A DNA stretch of 64,000 nucleotides. It comes from Chloroflexota bacterium (GTDB taxonomy: Bacteria; Chloroflexota; Dehalococcoidia; DSTF01; JACRBR01). Positions 55,137-63,276 of the stretch are shown piece by piece; the first letter of the stretch is position 1, and every line of letters starts with the position of its first letter. The stretch covers positions 1-64,000 of the forward strand of contig JAGWOC010000006.1 in NCBI GenBank assembly GCA_028872875.1, read 5' to 3'. The notes beneath the pieces are model-generated. The model worked only from the letters and a program-made list of their open reading frames with translations. It was not told the DNA's origin and ran no database searches. The position numbers were made by a program, and so were the translations under genes.

Positions 55137-55319
55137 ATGGATCTGGTGTTGCAGTCGAGCGAGGTCGCGTTGCTGCTTCGCGTGCTGACGGAGGAGATCG
55201 GCGACCTCCGGGTGGAGATCGGGAAGACGGAGAGCCACGACCTGCGCGAATCGCTCAAGCGCGACGAGGCGGCGCTCCGGAACATCGTGCGGCGGCTGGA
55301 CCCGGCGTCGACGCTGTAG
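55137..55319 (+). CDS. Small conserved-looking helical protein, unknown
   Basis: 60 residues, ATG 55137 after GAGGAGG, a strong ribosome-binding site. Predicted helical throughout, with two charged heptad-like stretches (LLLRVLTEEIGDLRVEI; HDLRESLKRDEAALRNIVRR) that may pair as a helical hairpin. Tail ends LDPASTL. I recognise no family. The strong SD and codon use like its neighbours support it as real. Confidence 0.6.
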   Translation: MDLVLQSSEVALLLRVLTEEIGDLRVEIGKTESHDLRESLKRDEAALRNIVRRLDPASTL

Positions 55320-55320
55320 C

Positions 55321-55340
55321 GGCGGAGCTTCATCTCCGCC
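55321..55340. terminator. Interspersed palindrome acting as a possible bidirectional terminator
   Basis: GGCGGAG (55321-55327), loop CTTCAT, CTCCGCC (55334-55340), just after the stop of the small gene and facing the convergent GH3-winged-helix gene. The sequence GTAGCGGCGGAGCTT is a member of the interspersed-palindrome family also seen at 62.6-62.8 kb. Confidence 0.55.
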
Positions 55341-55352
55341 CTCGCGGAGCCT

Positions 55353-58268
55353 TCAGACGTCGAGGCGGAAGCCTTGGCCGCGCAGCGTGACGATGTAGCG
55401 GCGCTCGCCGCCGGCTTGGACGATGCGTTCGCGCACGCGCCGGACGAGCGCATCGAGCGCCTCCTCGGAGACGCCTTCGACGTGGGCATCGGGCCAGACG
55501 TGCGTGACGAGCTCCTCTCGGCCGATCACCTTCCCCCTGCGCTCGTAGAGGTACGCGAGCAGCCGGAACTGCTCATTGGACAGCCCCGGCCGCGCCTCGC
55601 TGCCGTGCACGTAGACGCGGCGCGTCTCCATATCGACGTGGAGCGCGGGCGGCGTCGCAGGTGGCGGCGGCGTGACAGGCGCAAGCGCATCCGGCGCCTC
55701 GCCGCCGGATGCGGACGCGCCCGCCGCGGCAGGACCGTGGCGGCGCCGGTACACGACGCCCCCGACGACGGCCGCGGCGATGGCGGCGAGCGCGATGGGG
55801 ATGCCGATGGCGAGCAGCATGCCGGTGCCGCGTGAACTGCGGCCCGCTGTCACCGCGACGGTCGACGGCGCGACGGACGTCGGCGGCGCGGCGGCGCCGA
55901 CCGTGAGCGCCAGCGCCTTCGAGGTGATGTCGGCGATGCTGGCGGTCACGGTGTACTTGCCGGGGCCGCCGGCGGCGACCTCGGCTACCGCCATGCCGTC
56001 GACGGTCTTCGCCGATCCGCCGGTGCTGACGCCGGATGCGTCCGTCAGGGTGAAGGACACGGCAGAACCATCGGGCACGGGGTCGCCGTTCATATCGACG
56101 ATGGGCCCGGCGACGAGCGGCAGCGTGCGCAGGTTGGCGACGGCGTTGGGGTTCTGCCCGTAGACGCTGACCCGGATGTCCTGCGACGGGTCGGGGCGGA
56201 CCGCGTCGTTGACGTTGTAGAAGATGCCGGCGATGTTGACCGGCGAGTGCCCCTTCGGCGTGATGTCGCCGTAGAGCGCGCGAAAGCCTGCCTCGATGGC
56301 GGCCTGCGTCTTGTTGTAGACGGCGAAGAACGCGGTGAGGCTGCTCAGCTCGGTGGAGCCGAGGTCGTACGGGACGTTGTAGGCGATCGCCACCATCGTC
56401 TTGTTGCGCAGGTCGACCGGCGGCGCATCGAGGAAGCGCTTGACGGCGCCGGATGCCGGGCGGGCATCGGGGTTGTATTCGGCAAGCGCGAAGATCAGCC
56501 ACGACGCATCGCCGACGGCTTTCGCCGTGGCGGCGTTCGCGGGGTCGGCGGGCTTGCTGAGCCAGGCGTCGAGCTCCCCGAAGCTGATGGTCGAGACATC
56601 CTCCGGTTTCAGGCGGCCCTGGCCGGCCGGGCCGTACAACGCGAGCAGCGTGTTCTGCAGGTCGAGCTTGGACTTGATGCGATAGGGGTAGCAGTCCGCC
56701 CAGCACTCGACGATCAGCACCTTCTCCGGCGAGATGGGGCCGCGCGGCAGGCGGGCGCGCAGCTCGCTGACGCTGGCCGGCTGCACGAGGGTCAGCGCGT
56801 CCTCGGCGAGCGACCGCATCTCGGCGTCGCCCTGGCCGGCGGCTGCGGTGGCGGCCGTGGGGTCGGCGAGCACCTGGCTGAGCTGGAGCTTCGGGTAGAG
56901 CTTGAGTTTGGCGGCGATGATGTGGCGGACGGCGTCATCGACGCGGCGCCGGAAGTCGGGGTCGGCGGCGTACTGCTGGCGCATGTAGAGGATGCTGTCC
57001 TGGATGACGGGGAGCTGGTTGTCCCTCCATCCGGGGTGCGCCGGGTCGTGGTAGAACTCGACGAACGGCAGCAGGTCGCTGCCGGCCATGAGCGCGTCGC
57101 GCACAACGGTGCGGTTCGGGAAGTCGGGTTGCCCCTGCTCCTGGGCGTACCACTTCTTGATCGCCGGCACGCCGAGCGAGTCGCTCATCATGAAGTGGTT
57201 GGCGCGCCAGCTCGAGAACTCGGGGAGCTGGAGCAGGGTCGTCAGCGCGGCGCGGTCGAGCGAGATCGGGCGGGTGAAGGGCGCGGGCGACGACGGCACG
57301 AAGTTCCGGTAGCGGATGTGCGAGACCATCATGCCGTCGGTCGTGCCGAGCGATGCGCCGGCCGCGACGCGGTCGACCTCGGCGAAGGGGGCGAGCTCCG
57401 TCTGGCGGAGCTGGTCGAGGGACTTGTTGACGGTCGGCACCTGGTCGTCCGTCGAGCGGTCGCTTTCGCCGTGGCCGGGGAAGTGCTTGGCGACGGTGAG
57501 CATGCGGCCGGCGCTGCCCTCGTGGACGCCGCGGACGAAGGCGCGGCCGAGCTCGCCGACCCAGGTGGCGTTGCCGCCGAACGAGCGTACGCCGATGTCG
57601 CCGCCGCCGCCCGAGCGCGGCGTATCGAGCACATCGACCGCGGGACCGAGGAGCATGTTGATGCCGGCCGCGGAGAGCTCCTTGCCGACGATCTGGCCGG
57701 TCGCCTCGGCGTGCTTCTTGCTCCAGGTGGCGCCGATGGTCATGTTGTCCGGGATCGCCGTGTAGCCGTTCGTCACGTTGGTGAGCGGGTAGAGGTCGCC
57801 TTCGTTGTCGGTCGCGATGAGGAGCGGGATGAAGTAGGGGTTGGCGGCGTCGCCGCGCCGCGTGGCCTCGTAGGCGCGCTGCTGGAGGCCGTTGGTGAGC
57901 GCCGCGATCTGGGCGGGCGTGTCGCCCCGGTTGACGATGTTGCCGTTGCTGGCGGTGACGAGGACCGAGCCCACCTTGAAGTCGCGGATGAGGGACGCGA
58001 TATCGGACGTCGCGGAGACGTCGCTACCGACGAAGTTGACCATCACGAGCTGCCCGACGCGCTCATCCACGGTGAGCGAGGAGACGACGCGATCGATCAT
58101 CGCGCTGTCGGGCCCGGGGGTCTGCGCGCGGGTGACAGCGGGGCGGTGCGCGCCGGCCAGTGCGAGCGCGAGCGCAACGGCGGCGAGCAACGCAAGGCGC
58201 ATCCCGGTCCGAGTGCGCGAGCGGCGGGACGGCGTGCGGCAGGACGCGGTGGACATGCGTGCGGCCAC
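55353..58268 (-). CDS. Exported GH3 (NagZ-like) domain fused via a membrane helix to a winged-helix DNA-binding domain
   Basis: 971 residues, GTG 58268 with CATAAT 7 bases upstream (leaderless). Order: signal/anchor (about 22-49, RLALLAAVALALALAGAHRP), GH3 barrel with IPLLIATDNEGDLYPLTNV and KHFPGHG (261-267), putative nucleophile D363 in FMMSDSLGVP, a second alpha/beta region, an Ig-like domain (about 715-800), transmembrane helix (816-836, MLLAIGIPIALAAIAAAVVG) followed by RRR, a Pro/Ala linker and an OmpR/PhoB winged helix (876-971, GLSNEQFRLLAYLYERRGKV). NagZ-family enzymes carry an Asp-His dyad in the loop after KHFPGHG; here it reads Ser272 and Asp274. So catalysis may be altered or lost. 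I infer an extracytoplasmic sugar-sensing domain controlling transcription. Confidence 0.85.
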   Translation of the reverse strand: MAARMSTASCRTPSRRSRTRTGMRLALLAAVALALALAGAHRPAVTRAQTPGPDSAMIDRVVSSLTVDERVGQLVMVNFVGSDVSATSDIASLIRDFKVGSVLVTASNGNIVNRGDTPAQIAALTNGLQQRAYEATRRGDAANPYFIPLLIATDNEGDLYPLTNVTNGYTAIPDNMTIGATWSKKHAEATGQIVGKELSAAGINMLLGPAVDVLDTPRSGGGGDIGVRSFGGNATWVGELGRAFVRGVHEGSAGRMLTVAKHFPGHGESDRSTDDQVPTVNKSLDQLRQTELAPFAEVDRVAAGASLGTTDGMMVSHIRYRNFVPSSPAPFTRPISLDRAALTTLLQLPEFSSWRANHFMMSDSLGVPAIKKWYAQEQGQPDFPNRTVVRDALMAGSDLLPFVEFYHDPAHPGWRDNQLPVIQDSILYMRQQYAADPDFRRRVDDAVRHIIAAKLKLYPKLQLSQVLADPTAATAAAGQGDAEMRSLAEDALTLVQPASVSELRARLPRGPISPEKVLIVECWADCYPYRIKSKLDLQNTLLALYGPAGQGRLKPEDVSTISFGELDAWLSKPADPANAATAKAVGDASWLIFALAEYNPDARPASGAVKRFLDAPPVDLRNKTMVAIAYNVPYDLGSTELSSLTAFFAVYNKTQAAIEAGFRALYGDITPKGHSPVNIAGIFYNVNDAVRPDPSQDIRVSVYGQNPNAVANLRTLPLVAGPIVDMNGDPVPDGSAVSFTLTDASGVSTGGSAKTVDGMAVAEVAAGGPGKYTVTASIADITSKALALTVGAAAPPTSVAPSTVAVTAGRSSRGTGMLLAIGIPIALAAIAAAVVGGVVYRRRHGPAAAGASASGGEAPDALAPVTPPPPATPPALHVDMETRRVYVHGSEARPGLSNEQFRLLAYLYERRGKVIGREELVTHVWPDAHVEGVSEEALDALVRRVRERIVQAGGERRYIVTLRGQGFRLDV

Positions 58269-58275
58269 GTGTGCG

Positions 58276-58281
58276 ATTATG
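58276..58281 (-). promoter_or_regulatory. -10 hexamer of the leaderless GH3-winged-helix gene
   Basis: CATAAT on the minus strand, 7 bases before GTG 58268; five of six bases match TATAAT. This supports the long N-terminus as the true start. Confidence 0.5.
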
Positions 58282-58348
58282 CCACTCCGGCGCGCTCGGG
58301 GGTATGTCGCATCCGAAGGACGACGCCGCGGTCAGCAGGCGCGTTGCG

Positions 58349-59200
58349 TCAGCCGCGGGGGCGTTCGCCGTAATCGCCGAAGGGTGCGTCGCGGCGGCGC
58401 ACGGCCTCGCGAAAGCCCTCGCGCATCGCCGTGTCGCGCCAGGCGATGCCCTCGGGCGTGTGGCGGGCGATGCCGTCAAAGACGGTGCCGATGAGCTGCG
58501 TGGTGCGCAGCCCCATGTTCTCGTACGCCTGGTTGACGAGCAGCTTGCTCATCACGAGCTGGTTCAGCGGGATCGTCGCGAGTCGCCGGGCCATCGCCGT
58601 CACGGCGGCCGGCAGCTCGTCGGCCGGGAGCGCCTTCGACGCGAGCCCCAGCCGCTCGGCTTCGGCGCCGGACAGCGCCTCGCCCGTGAGCATGAGGCGC
58701 TTGGCGTGCTCGAGCCCCAGCCGGTAGACCCACATGACGGTCGTCGGCTCGCCCCAGATGCGCGCGGGCGGGTAGCCGATCTGCGCGTCCTCGGCCATGA
58801 AGATGAGGTCGCAGCAGAGGGCGAGGTCGGTGCCGCCGCCAACGCACCAGCCGTGTACCTGCGCGATCACGGGTTTCGGGCTCTCCCAGAGGGCCATGTA
58901 GGCGCGCACGTTGCGGGACATCCCCAGATAGTCGCGGACGGGGTCCCACTGGCCGGACATGGCGCGCTGAGAGGCGTCCTCGGCCTTCGTGCCCCAGTCG
59001 AGGTCGTAGCCGGCGCAGAAGGCGCGCCCGGCGCCGCTGAGCACGAGCACGCGCACGTCGGGGTCGTCGTTCGCCGCCGCGACGGCGGCGCGGACATCGG
59101 CCACGAGCTGCGTGTTGATGGCGTTCAGGCGTGCCGGCCGGTTGAGGACGACGCGGGCGATGCCGTCGGCCGCGCTGTAATCGACCGTCTCGTAGCTCAC
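58349..59200 (-). CDS. Enoyl-CoA hydratase/isomerase (crotonase family) 5
   Basis: 283 residues from GTG 59200 (GAGAGGA upstream). Motifs: LNRPARLNAINTQLVADV, oxyanion loop GAGRAFCAGYDLDWG, HGWCVGGGTDLALCCDL, then active-site YPPARIWGEPTTVMWV with one Glu. The C-terminal end IAWRDTAMREGFREAVRRRD is longer than in the operon paralogues. It lies 80 bases upstream of the GH3-winged-helix gene on the same strand but has no obvious link with it. Enzyme acts on acyl-CoAs in the cytoplasm; exact reaction unknown. Confidence 0.88.
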   Translation of the reverse strand: MSYETVDYSAADGIARVVLNRPARLNAINTQLVADVRAAVAAANDDPDVRVLVLSGAGRAFCAGYDLDWGTKAEDASQRAMSGQWDPVRDYLGMSRNVRAYMALWESPKPVIAQVHGWCVGGGTDLALCCDLIFMAEDAQIGYPPARIWGEPTTVMWVYRLGLEHAKRLMLTGEALSGAEAERLGLASKALPADELPAAVTAMARRLATIPLNQLVMSKLLVNQAYENMGLRTTQLIGTVFDGIARHTPEGIAWRDTAMREGFREAVRRRDAPFGDYGERPRG

Positions 59201-59475
59201 GGCTGCGTCCTCTCGTAGACCTCGGGCGGTGCTATCCTGCACATGCGAGCGTATCCAGGATACTTCGCGCTGGTCGCCGCGATGAGGTGGACGTCTCGCA
59301 TGCTGGGCCTCCGGGCGCGGGGTCAGGGTGCGCCCTGATTGCGGGAGGCATCCCCGCGCCGTATACTACGGTATCAGCATCTTCAGTACACGTCCGCTGC
59401 GATTGCCCCCCATCGAGCCGGTGTCGCCTTTCGCACTGGTCGTCGAGAAGAAATCTTCTGACGAAAGGTATCTGC
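59201..59475. other. Divergent intergenic region with a short palindrome
   Basis: About 275 bases without a supported gene. GTATCC-A-GGATAC is a perfect short inverted repeat near 59251-59263. GTATACTACGGTATC near 59360 is A/T-rich and could be a promoter. The helicase start at 59476 would then have a long 5' leader of about 100 bases. Confidence 0.3.
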
Positions 59476-60699
59476 TTGTCATCCTTCAGTGAATTCGCGT
59501 TGAGGCCATCGAGCCTCAAGGCGCTGGCTTCGATGCATATCGAGACGCCGACGCCCATCCAGGCATCATCCATCCCCCCACTCCTCGAAGGGCGCGACGT
59601 CATCGGCCAGGCCTTCACGGGCTCGGGCAAGACGCTGGCCTTCGGGCTGCCGCTGATCGAGCGGATTGACATCCAGCACAAGTGGCTGCAGGCGCTCGTG
59701 CTCGTACCGACGCGCGAGCTGGCGTTGCAGGTCGGCGGGGTGTTGGAGAAGCTGGCGAAGCCGGCCGGCATCTTCACGACGCTGATCTTCGGCGGACGGG
59801 CCTTCGGGCCGCAGCAGGACGACATCTACGCCGGCGCGCAGGTCGTCGTCGGCACGCCGGGCCGCGTGCTCGACCATCTGAGCCGCGGGTCGATGCGGCT
59901 CGACGGCGTCACCTACCTGGTGCTCGACGAGGCGGACGAGATGCTCGACCGGGGCTTCGCGCCGGACGTCGAGCGGATCCTCGGCTACGCCGTGGGGGAG
60001 CGGCAGACGTCGCTCTTCTCGGCGACGACGCCGTCGTGGGTGCACAAGGTCTCGACGAAGTACCTCAAGGACCCGGTGGTGATCGAGTCACACGCGGACG
60101 AAGAGGCGGCGCCGGACATCGACCACTTCGTGTTCGAGCTGGGGCGCGAGGACCGCTTCGCGGCGCTCTGCCGGCTGCTCGACGAGCCGACCGACGGCAC
60201 GACGCTTGTCTTCGGACGGACGAAGCACGGCGTACGCAACCTGGGGCTGAAGCTCGAGCGGATGGGCTACCAGGTGGACGTGCTGCAGGGGAACCTGAGC
60301 CAGGGCCAGCGCGAGCGCGTCATCGGCAAGTTCCGCGCGGGCAAGACGCCCGTGCTGCTTGCGACCAACGTGGCGGCGCGCGGCCTCGACGTGCTGCACA
60401 TCAGCCGGGTGATCAACTACGAGCTGCCGGAGACGCACGAGCTGTTCACGCACCGCGTCGGCCGCACGGGCCGCATGGGGCGCTCCGGGCGGGCGATCAC
60501 GCTGATCGGCCCGGGCGACCTGCCGAAGTGGCACGAGATCGAGCGGGGAATCGGGAGGAAGCTGCCGCGCATCGGCGCCGACGGGCAGGAGATCAAGGTC
60601 GTGGCGCCGGCGAACGGCGCGAAGCCCGGCGCGGGCGTCGGCGGCGGCAACCGCGGCTTCGGCCGCCGGCGGCGCACGCACGCCGGTGCGTGGCGGTAG
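59476..60699 (+). CDS. DEAD-box RNA helicase
   Basis: 407 residues, TTG 59476 with GAAAGG about 8 bases upstream. All helicase motifs are present in order: Q-motif region TPTPIQASSIPPLLEGRD, motif I AFTGSGKT, Ia PTRELALQ, II VLDEADEM, III FSATTP, IV TTLVFGRTK, V ATNVAARGLDV and VI HRVGRTGRMGRSG. C-terminal tail is Gly/Arg-rich (GGGNRGFGRRRRTHAGAW). It unwinds structured RNA, such as during cold shock or ribosome assembly. A long untranslated leader suggests post-transcriptional control. A strong terminator follows. Confidence 0.95.
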   Translation: MSSFSEFALRPSSLKALASMHIETPTPIQASSIPPLLEGRDVIGQAFTGSGKTLAFGLPLIERIDIQHKWLQALVLVPTRELALQVGGVLEKLAKPAGIFTTLIFGGRAFGPQQDDIYAGAQVVVGTPGRVLDHLSRGSMRLDGVTYLVLDEADEMLDRGFAPDVERILGYAVGERQTSLFSATTPSWVHKVSTKYLKDPVVIESHADEEAAPDIDHFVFELGREDRFAALCRLLDEPTDGTTLVFGRTKHGVRNLGLKLERMGYQVDVLQGNLSQGQRERVIGKFRAGKTPVLLATNVAARGLDVLHISRVINYELPETHELFTHRVGRTGRMGRSGRAITLIGPGDLPKWHEIERGIGRKLPRIGADGQEIKVVAPANGAKPGAGVGGGNRGFGRRRRTHAGAWR

Positions 60700-60721
60700 G
60701 CGATACGCGCGTCAGCGCAGC

Positions 60722-60749
60722 AGCGCCCGGCGGTGAACCGCCGGGCGCT
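60722..60749 (+). terminator. Rho-independent terminator of the helicase gene
   Basis: AGCGCCCGGCGG (60722-60733), loop TGAA, CCGCCGGGCGCT (60738-60749): a perfect 12-base-pair stem followed by TTGTTTGTTCC. Confidence 0.88.
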
Positions 60750-60789
60750 TTGTTTGTTCCTTCGACAATGAGATCCCGCCTGCGCCGCG

Positions 60790-61605
60790 CTACCGCCCGG
60801 TGAACTTCGGCGGCCGCGACTCCGCGAACGCGCGCGGACCTTCGCGGGCGTCCTCGGTCGACAGGGCGATCGCCATCGCCGTGTTCGCCTGTTCCAGCGC
60901 CTCCAGCCAGCCCGTCCCCTCGGCGCCACGATAGACGAGGCGCTTCGCGAGCTGCATCGCCACCGCCGGCCCCTCGGCGAGCCGGCGCGCGAACGCCATC
61001 GCCTCCGTCAGCAGCTCGTCGCCGGACGTCACCTTCGTCACGTAGCCGATGCGCAGCGCCTCCCGCGCGTCGATGAAGTCGCCCGTCCAGATCAGCTCCA
61101 GCGCCCGCGCGATGCCGACGATCTTCGGCAGGAAGTAGCAGCCGCCATCGCCCGGCACCAGCCCCACCTTCACATACGACATCGCGAAGCGCGCGTGCTC
61201 CGACGCGATGCGGATGTCCGCCATCGACGCCATATCCATGCCCGCGCCGACCGCCGCCCCGTTGACCGCGGCGATGTACGGCTTGTCGAGGAGCTGCACC
61301 GCGCGCGGCACCGCGTGGACGCCGTCGCGGAGCCAGTTGCGCCGGTCCGCGGCCGACGGCGGCGTCTCCGCGCGCGCCGTCTCCGCGACGCCGGAGCCGC
61401 CCCGCAGGTCCGCCCCGGCGCAGAACCCGCGCCCCGCTCCCGTCACGATCACGCAGCGCACGTCGCGGTCGACCCGCGCGTCATCGAGCGCCTGCGCCCA
61501 CTCTTGGATCATCACGTCCGTGAACGCGTTCATGCGCTCCGGCCGGTTCAGCGTGATCGTCGCCACGCCGTCCTGCTTCTCGTAGAGGATCTGCTCGAAG
61601 TCCAT
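60790..61605 (-). CDS. Enoyl-CoA hydratase/isomerase (crotonase family) 6
   Basis: 271 residues, ATG 61605 after GGAGGGG. Motifs: LNRPERMNAFTDVMIQEW, oxyanion loop GAGRGFCAGADLRGG, VNGAAVGAGMDMASMADIRI, then KVGLVPGDGGCYFLPKIV, with no classical Glu pair; DGG suggests an isomerase- or PaaG-like subtype. C-terminal EGPRAFAESRPPKFTGR ends the protein. The last ~240 bases are duplicated at 52649-52897. It is the parent of that fragment. Confidence 0.9.
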   Translation of the reverse strand: MDFEQILYEKQDGVATITLNRPERMNAFTDVMIQEWAQALDDARVDRDVRCVIVTGAGRGFCAGADLRGGSGVAETARAETPPSAADRRNWLRDGVHAVPRAVQLLDKPYIAAVNGAAVGAGMDMASMADIRIASEHARFAMSYVKVGLVPGDGGCYFLPKIVGIARALELIWTGDFIDAREALRIGYVTKVTSGDELLTEAMAFARRLAEGPAVAMQLAKRLVYRGAEGTGWLEALEQANTAMAIALSTEDAREGPRAFAESRPPKFTGR

Positions 61606-61798
61606 AGGCCCCTCCGCACCTGCCAGTGACCGGCACCAGAGAGGCAGCGTGGCACACCCGCCTCATTGGTTCCAGGTTCCCGATCCCCGGGTTCCGGCTC
61701 GTGCCGCCCGCAAGGGCCGCATGGCCGTTGACCTCAACCCGGCCCCGCCACACAATGCAGCGATCCGCAGGACGCCCGCATCCCGGGAGGCGCACGCC

Positions 61799-62587
61799 AT
61801 GGAATACAAGGAAGTCGTCGGCCGCAGGCGGTCGATCCGGTTCTTCGACCCCGACCGGCCCGTCGAGCGGGAGAAGATCCAGAAGATGCTCGAGGCGGCC
61901 CGCCTCGCCTCGTGCGCGGTCAACGCGCAGTGGCAGCGCGCCATCGTCAGCTTCCGCGACGACCTCACCGAGGACCAGCTCTCCCGCCTCAAGACGCCGG
62001 TCGCCGCCCTCAACGTCGAGCTGGCGCCGGTGCACATCCACTGGTTCAACGACCTCAGCATCGTCAACAAGATCCAGGGCTCGCGGCTCAAGGAGCTGGT
62101 CGATGTCGGCGCCCTGGCCCCGACGCACGGCTGGAGCCACAAGTTCGTCGACGACTTCGTCTACCCGCAGATCCTCAAGCCGATGACCCAGAACCCCGGC
62201 TACCCGGTGCCGTCGACGATGGACGTCGGCATCGCGATGTGCCAGGCGCTGCTCACCGGCGTCGATGAGGGCCTGGGCGTCGGGCTGGTGACGCTCAACG
62301 GCGCCGTGCTCAAGGAAGTCTTCAAGGTGCCGGAGGAGTGGATCCCGCTCTCTACGATCCTCGTCGGCTACCCGGCCGAGTCGTGGGAGGCCGGCGGCCA
62401 GCGCCCGCGCCCGCCGTTCGAAGAGCTGTACTTCGAAGGCGCCTACGGCAAGCCTTTCCCGCGCGACCCGAAGGTCGTCGAGGAGCTGAAGGCGGCGAAG
62501 ATGATCCAGGAGCCCGCGAAGCCCAACGACCCGAAGCGCATCGCCGAGATCAAGGCGCTCGCGGAGAAGTACGGCCTGCCCATGTGA
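61799..62587 (+). CDS. Nitroreductase family protein
   Basis: 262 residues from ATG 61799 (GGGAGG upstream). The nitroreductase opening is EVVGRRRSIRFFDPDRPVER with EKIQKMLEAARLASCAVNAQ, and later GLGVGLVTLNGAVLKEVFKV and LSTILVGYPAESW. FMN-binding Arg/Ser positions (RRSIRFF; AARLASCAVNAQ) are as expected. The C-terminal extension (about 220-262, DPKVVEELKAAKMIQ) is hydrophilic. FMN-dependent reductases of this family reduce nitro compounds, quinones or flavins. It stands alone between repeats and the hydratase gene. Confidence 0.85.
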   Translation: MEYKEVVGRRRSIRFFDPDRPVEREKIQKMLEAARLASCAVNAQWQRAIVSFRDDLTEDQLSRLKTPVAALNVELAPVHIHWFNDLSIVNKIQGSRLKELVDVGALAPTHGWSHKFVDDFVYPQILKPMTQNPGYPVPSTMDVGIAMCQALLTGVDEGLGVGLVTLNGAVLKEVFKVPEEWIPLSTILVGYPAESWEAGGQRPRPPFEELYFEGAYGKPFPRDPKVVEELKAAKMIQEPAKPNDPKRIAEIKALAEKYGLPM

Positions 62588-62826
62588 TGGAGGTGAGAGG
62601 CCGGAGGTCAGAGGTCAGGGGCACGCCCGACCGCCACGTCGTCGTAGCGAAGGAGCTTTAGCTCCGTTCTCCGCTGTGGCACGCCGCCCCGTAGGGACAG
62701 GCCTTCAGACGTGTCCGCCCGTGCGCGCCCTGGGGCTCGCGAAAGGCCGCTGCGGTTCGTCGTAGCGAAGGAGCGTTAGCTCCGTCCCCCGGTGTCGCAC
62801 CCCGCACCGTGGGGACAGGAGTGTAC
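62588..62826. repeat. Intergenic repeat block with two interspersed palindromes and GAGGTCAGAGGTC tandem
   Basis: Contains GAGGTGAGAGGCCGG (62590-62604) and GGTCAGAGGTCAGGGG. GTCGTAGCGAAGGAGC begins units at 62641-62667 and 62759-62785; the 27-base units differ at one base and hold GGAGC-TTTA-GCTCC and GGAGC-GTTA-GCTCC hairpins. Each is followed by a similar CGTAGGGACAGG-type stretch. No gene is supported in the block. Confidence 0.7.
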
Positions 62827-63207
62827 ATGACCATCGACGCTGCCGAAGAACAGCCCGTCGCGCTGCGGCCGATGCTCGACTACGCTTCGGTGCGCACCTG
62901 GCTCGACGGCCTCCGCCAGCACTGGGGCGGCGACCCCGCGACCGACGACCCCGAGCGCCTGCCCGTCCTCGAAGCGTTCTGCCGCTACGCCAACCGCGAC
63001 CCCGACCAGATCATCAAGGAGACGACGATGATCAAGGACGGCGACAAGCGCATCCGCATCAAGGGCCGCAACAAGTACGCCGCCCTGATCGACGGGTGGC
63101 AGGCCGGCGTCGAGGGCTCCCGCATCCGCAAAGCGAAGTGGGGCAACACCGTCCGCAGCTTCCTCATCCACAACGGCGTCCTGCTTCAGTCGGGGGTGCA
63201 GACGTAA
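62827..63207 (+). CDS. Hypothetical protein resembling an integrase N-terminal (SAM-like) domain
   Basis: About 126 residues from ATG 62827 (AGGA upstream). Sequence: ASVRTWLDGLRQHWGGDPAT, LPVLEAFCRYANRDPDQIIK and NKYAALIDGWQAGVEGSRIR. The helical pattern with conserved Trp and FC-x-Y-A resembles the core-binding domain of tyrosine recombinases, but no catalytic domain (R-H-x-x-R-Y) follows; the gene ends after SFLIHNGVLLQSGVQT. It may be a solitary regulator or a truncated recombinase. Low-certainty assignment. Confidence 0.55.
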   Translation: MTIDAAEEQPVALRPMLDYASVRTWLDGLRQHWGGDPATDDPERLPVLEAFCRYANRDPDQIIKETTMIKDGDKRIRIKGRNKYAALIDGWQAGVEGSRIRKAKWGNTVRSFLIHNGVLLQSGVQT

Positions 63208-63213
63208 CGCGAA

Positions 63214-63236
63214 GGGGCGCGCCCGCGGCGCGCCCC
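63214..63236. terminator. GC stem-loop between convergent genes
   Basis: GGGGCGCGCC (63214-63223), loop CGC, GGCGCGCCCC (63227-63236). A perfect 10-base-pair stem just after the stop of the SAM-like gene; no T-tract. Confidence 0.55.
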
Positions 63237-63276
63237 CTGAACTACTCACTTTGAACTATAAACGGCGAACTCCCCC

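Noticed and set aside
59231-59263. A small plus-strand gene starting at the ATG near 59243
   Set aside because: TATCCT precedes the ATG but the frame has no coding signature and no ribosome-binding site.
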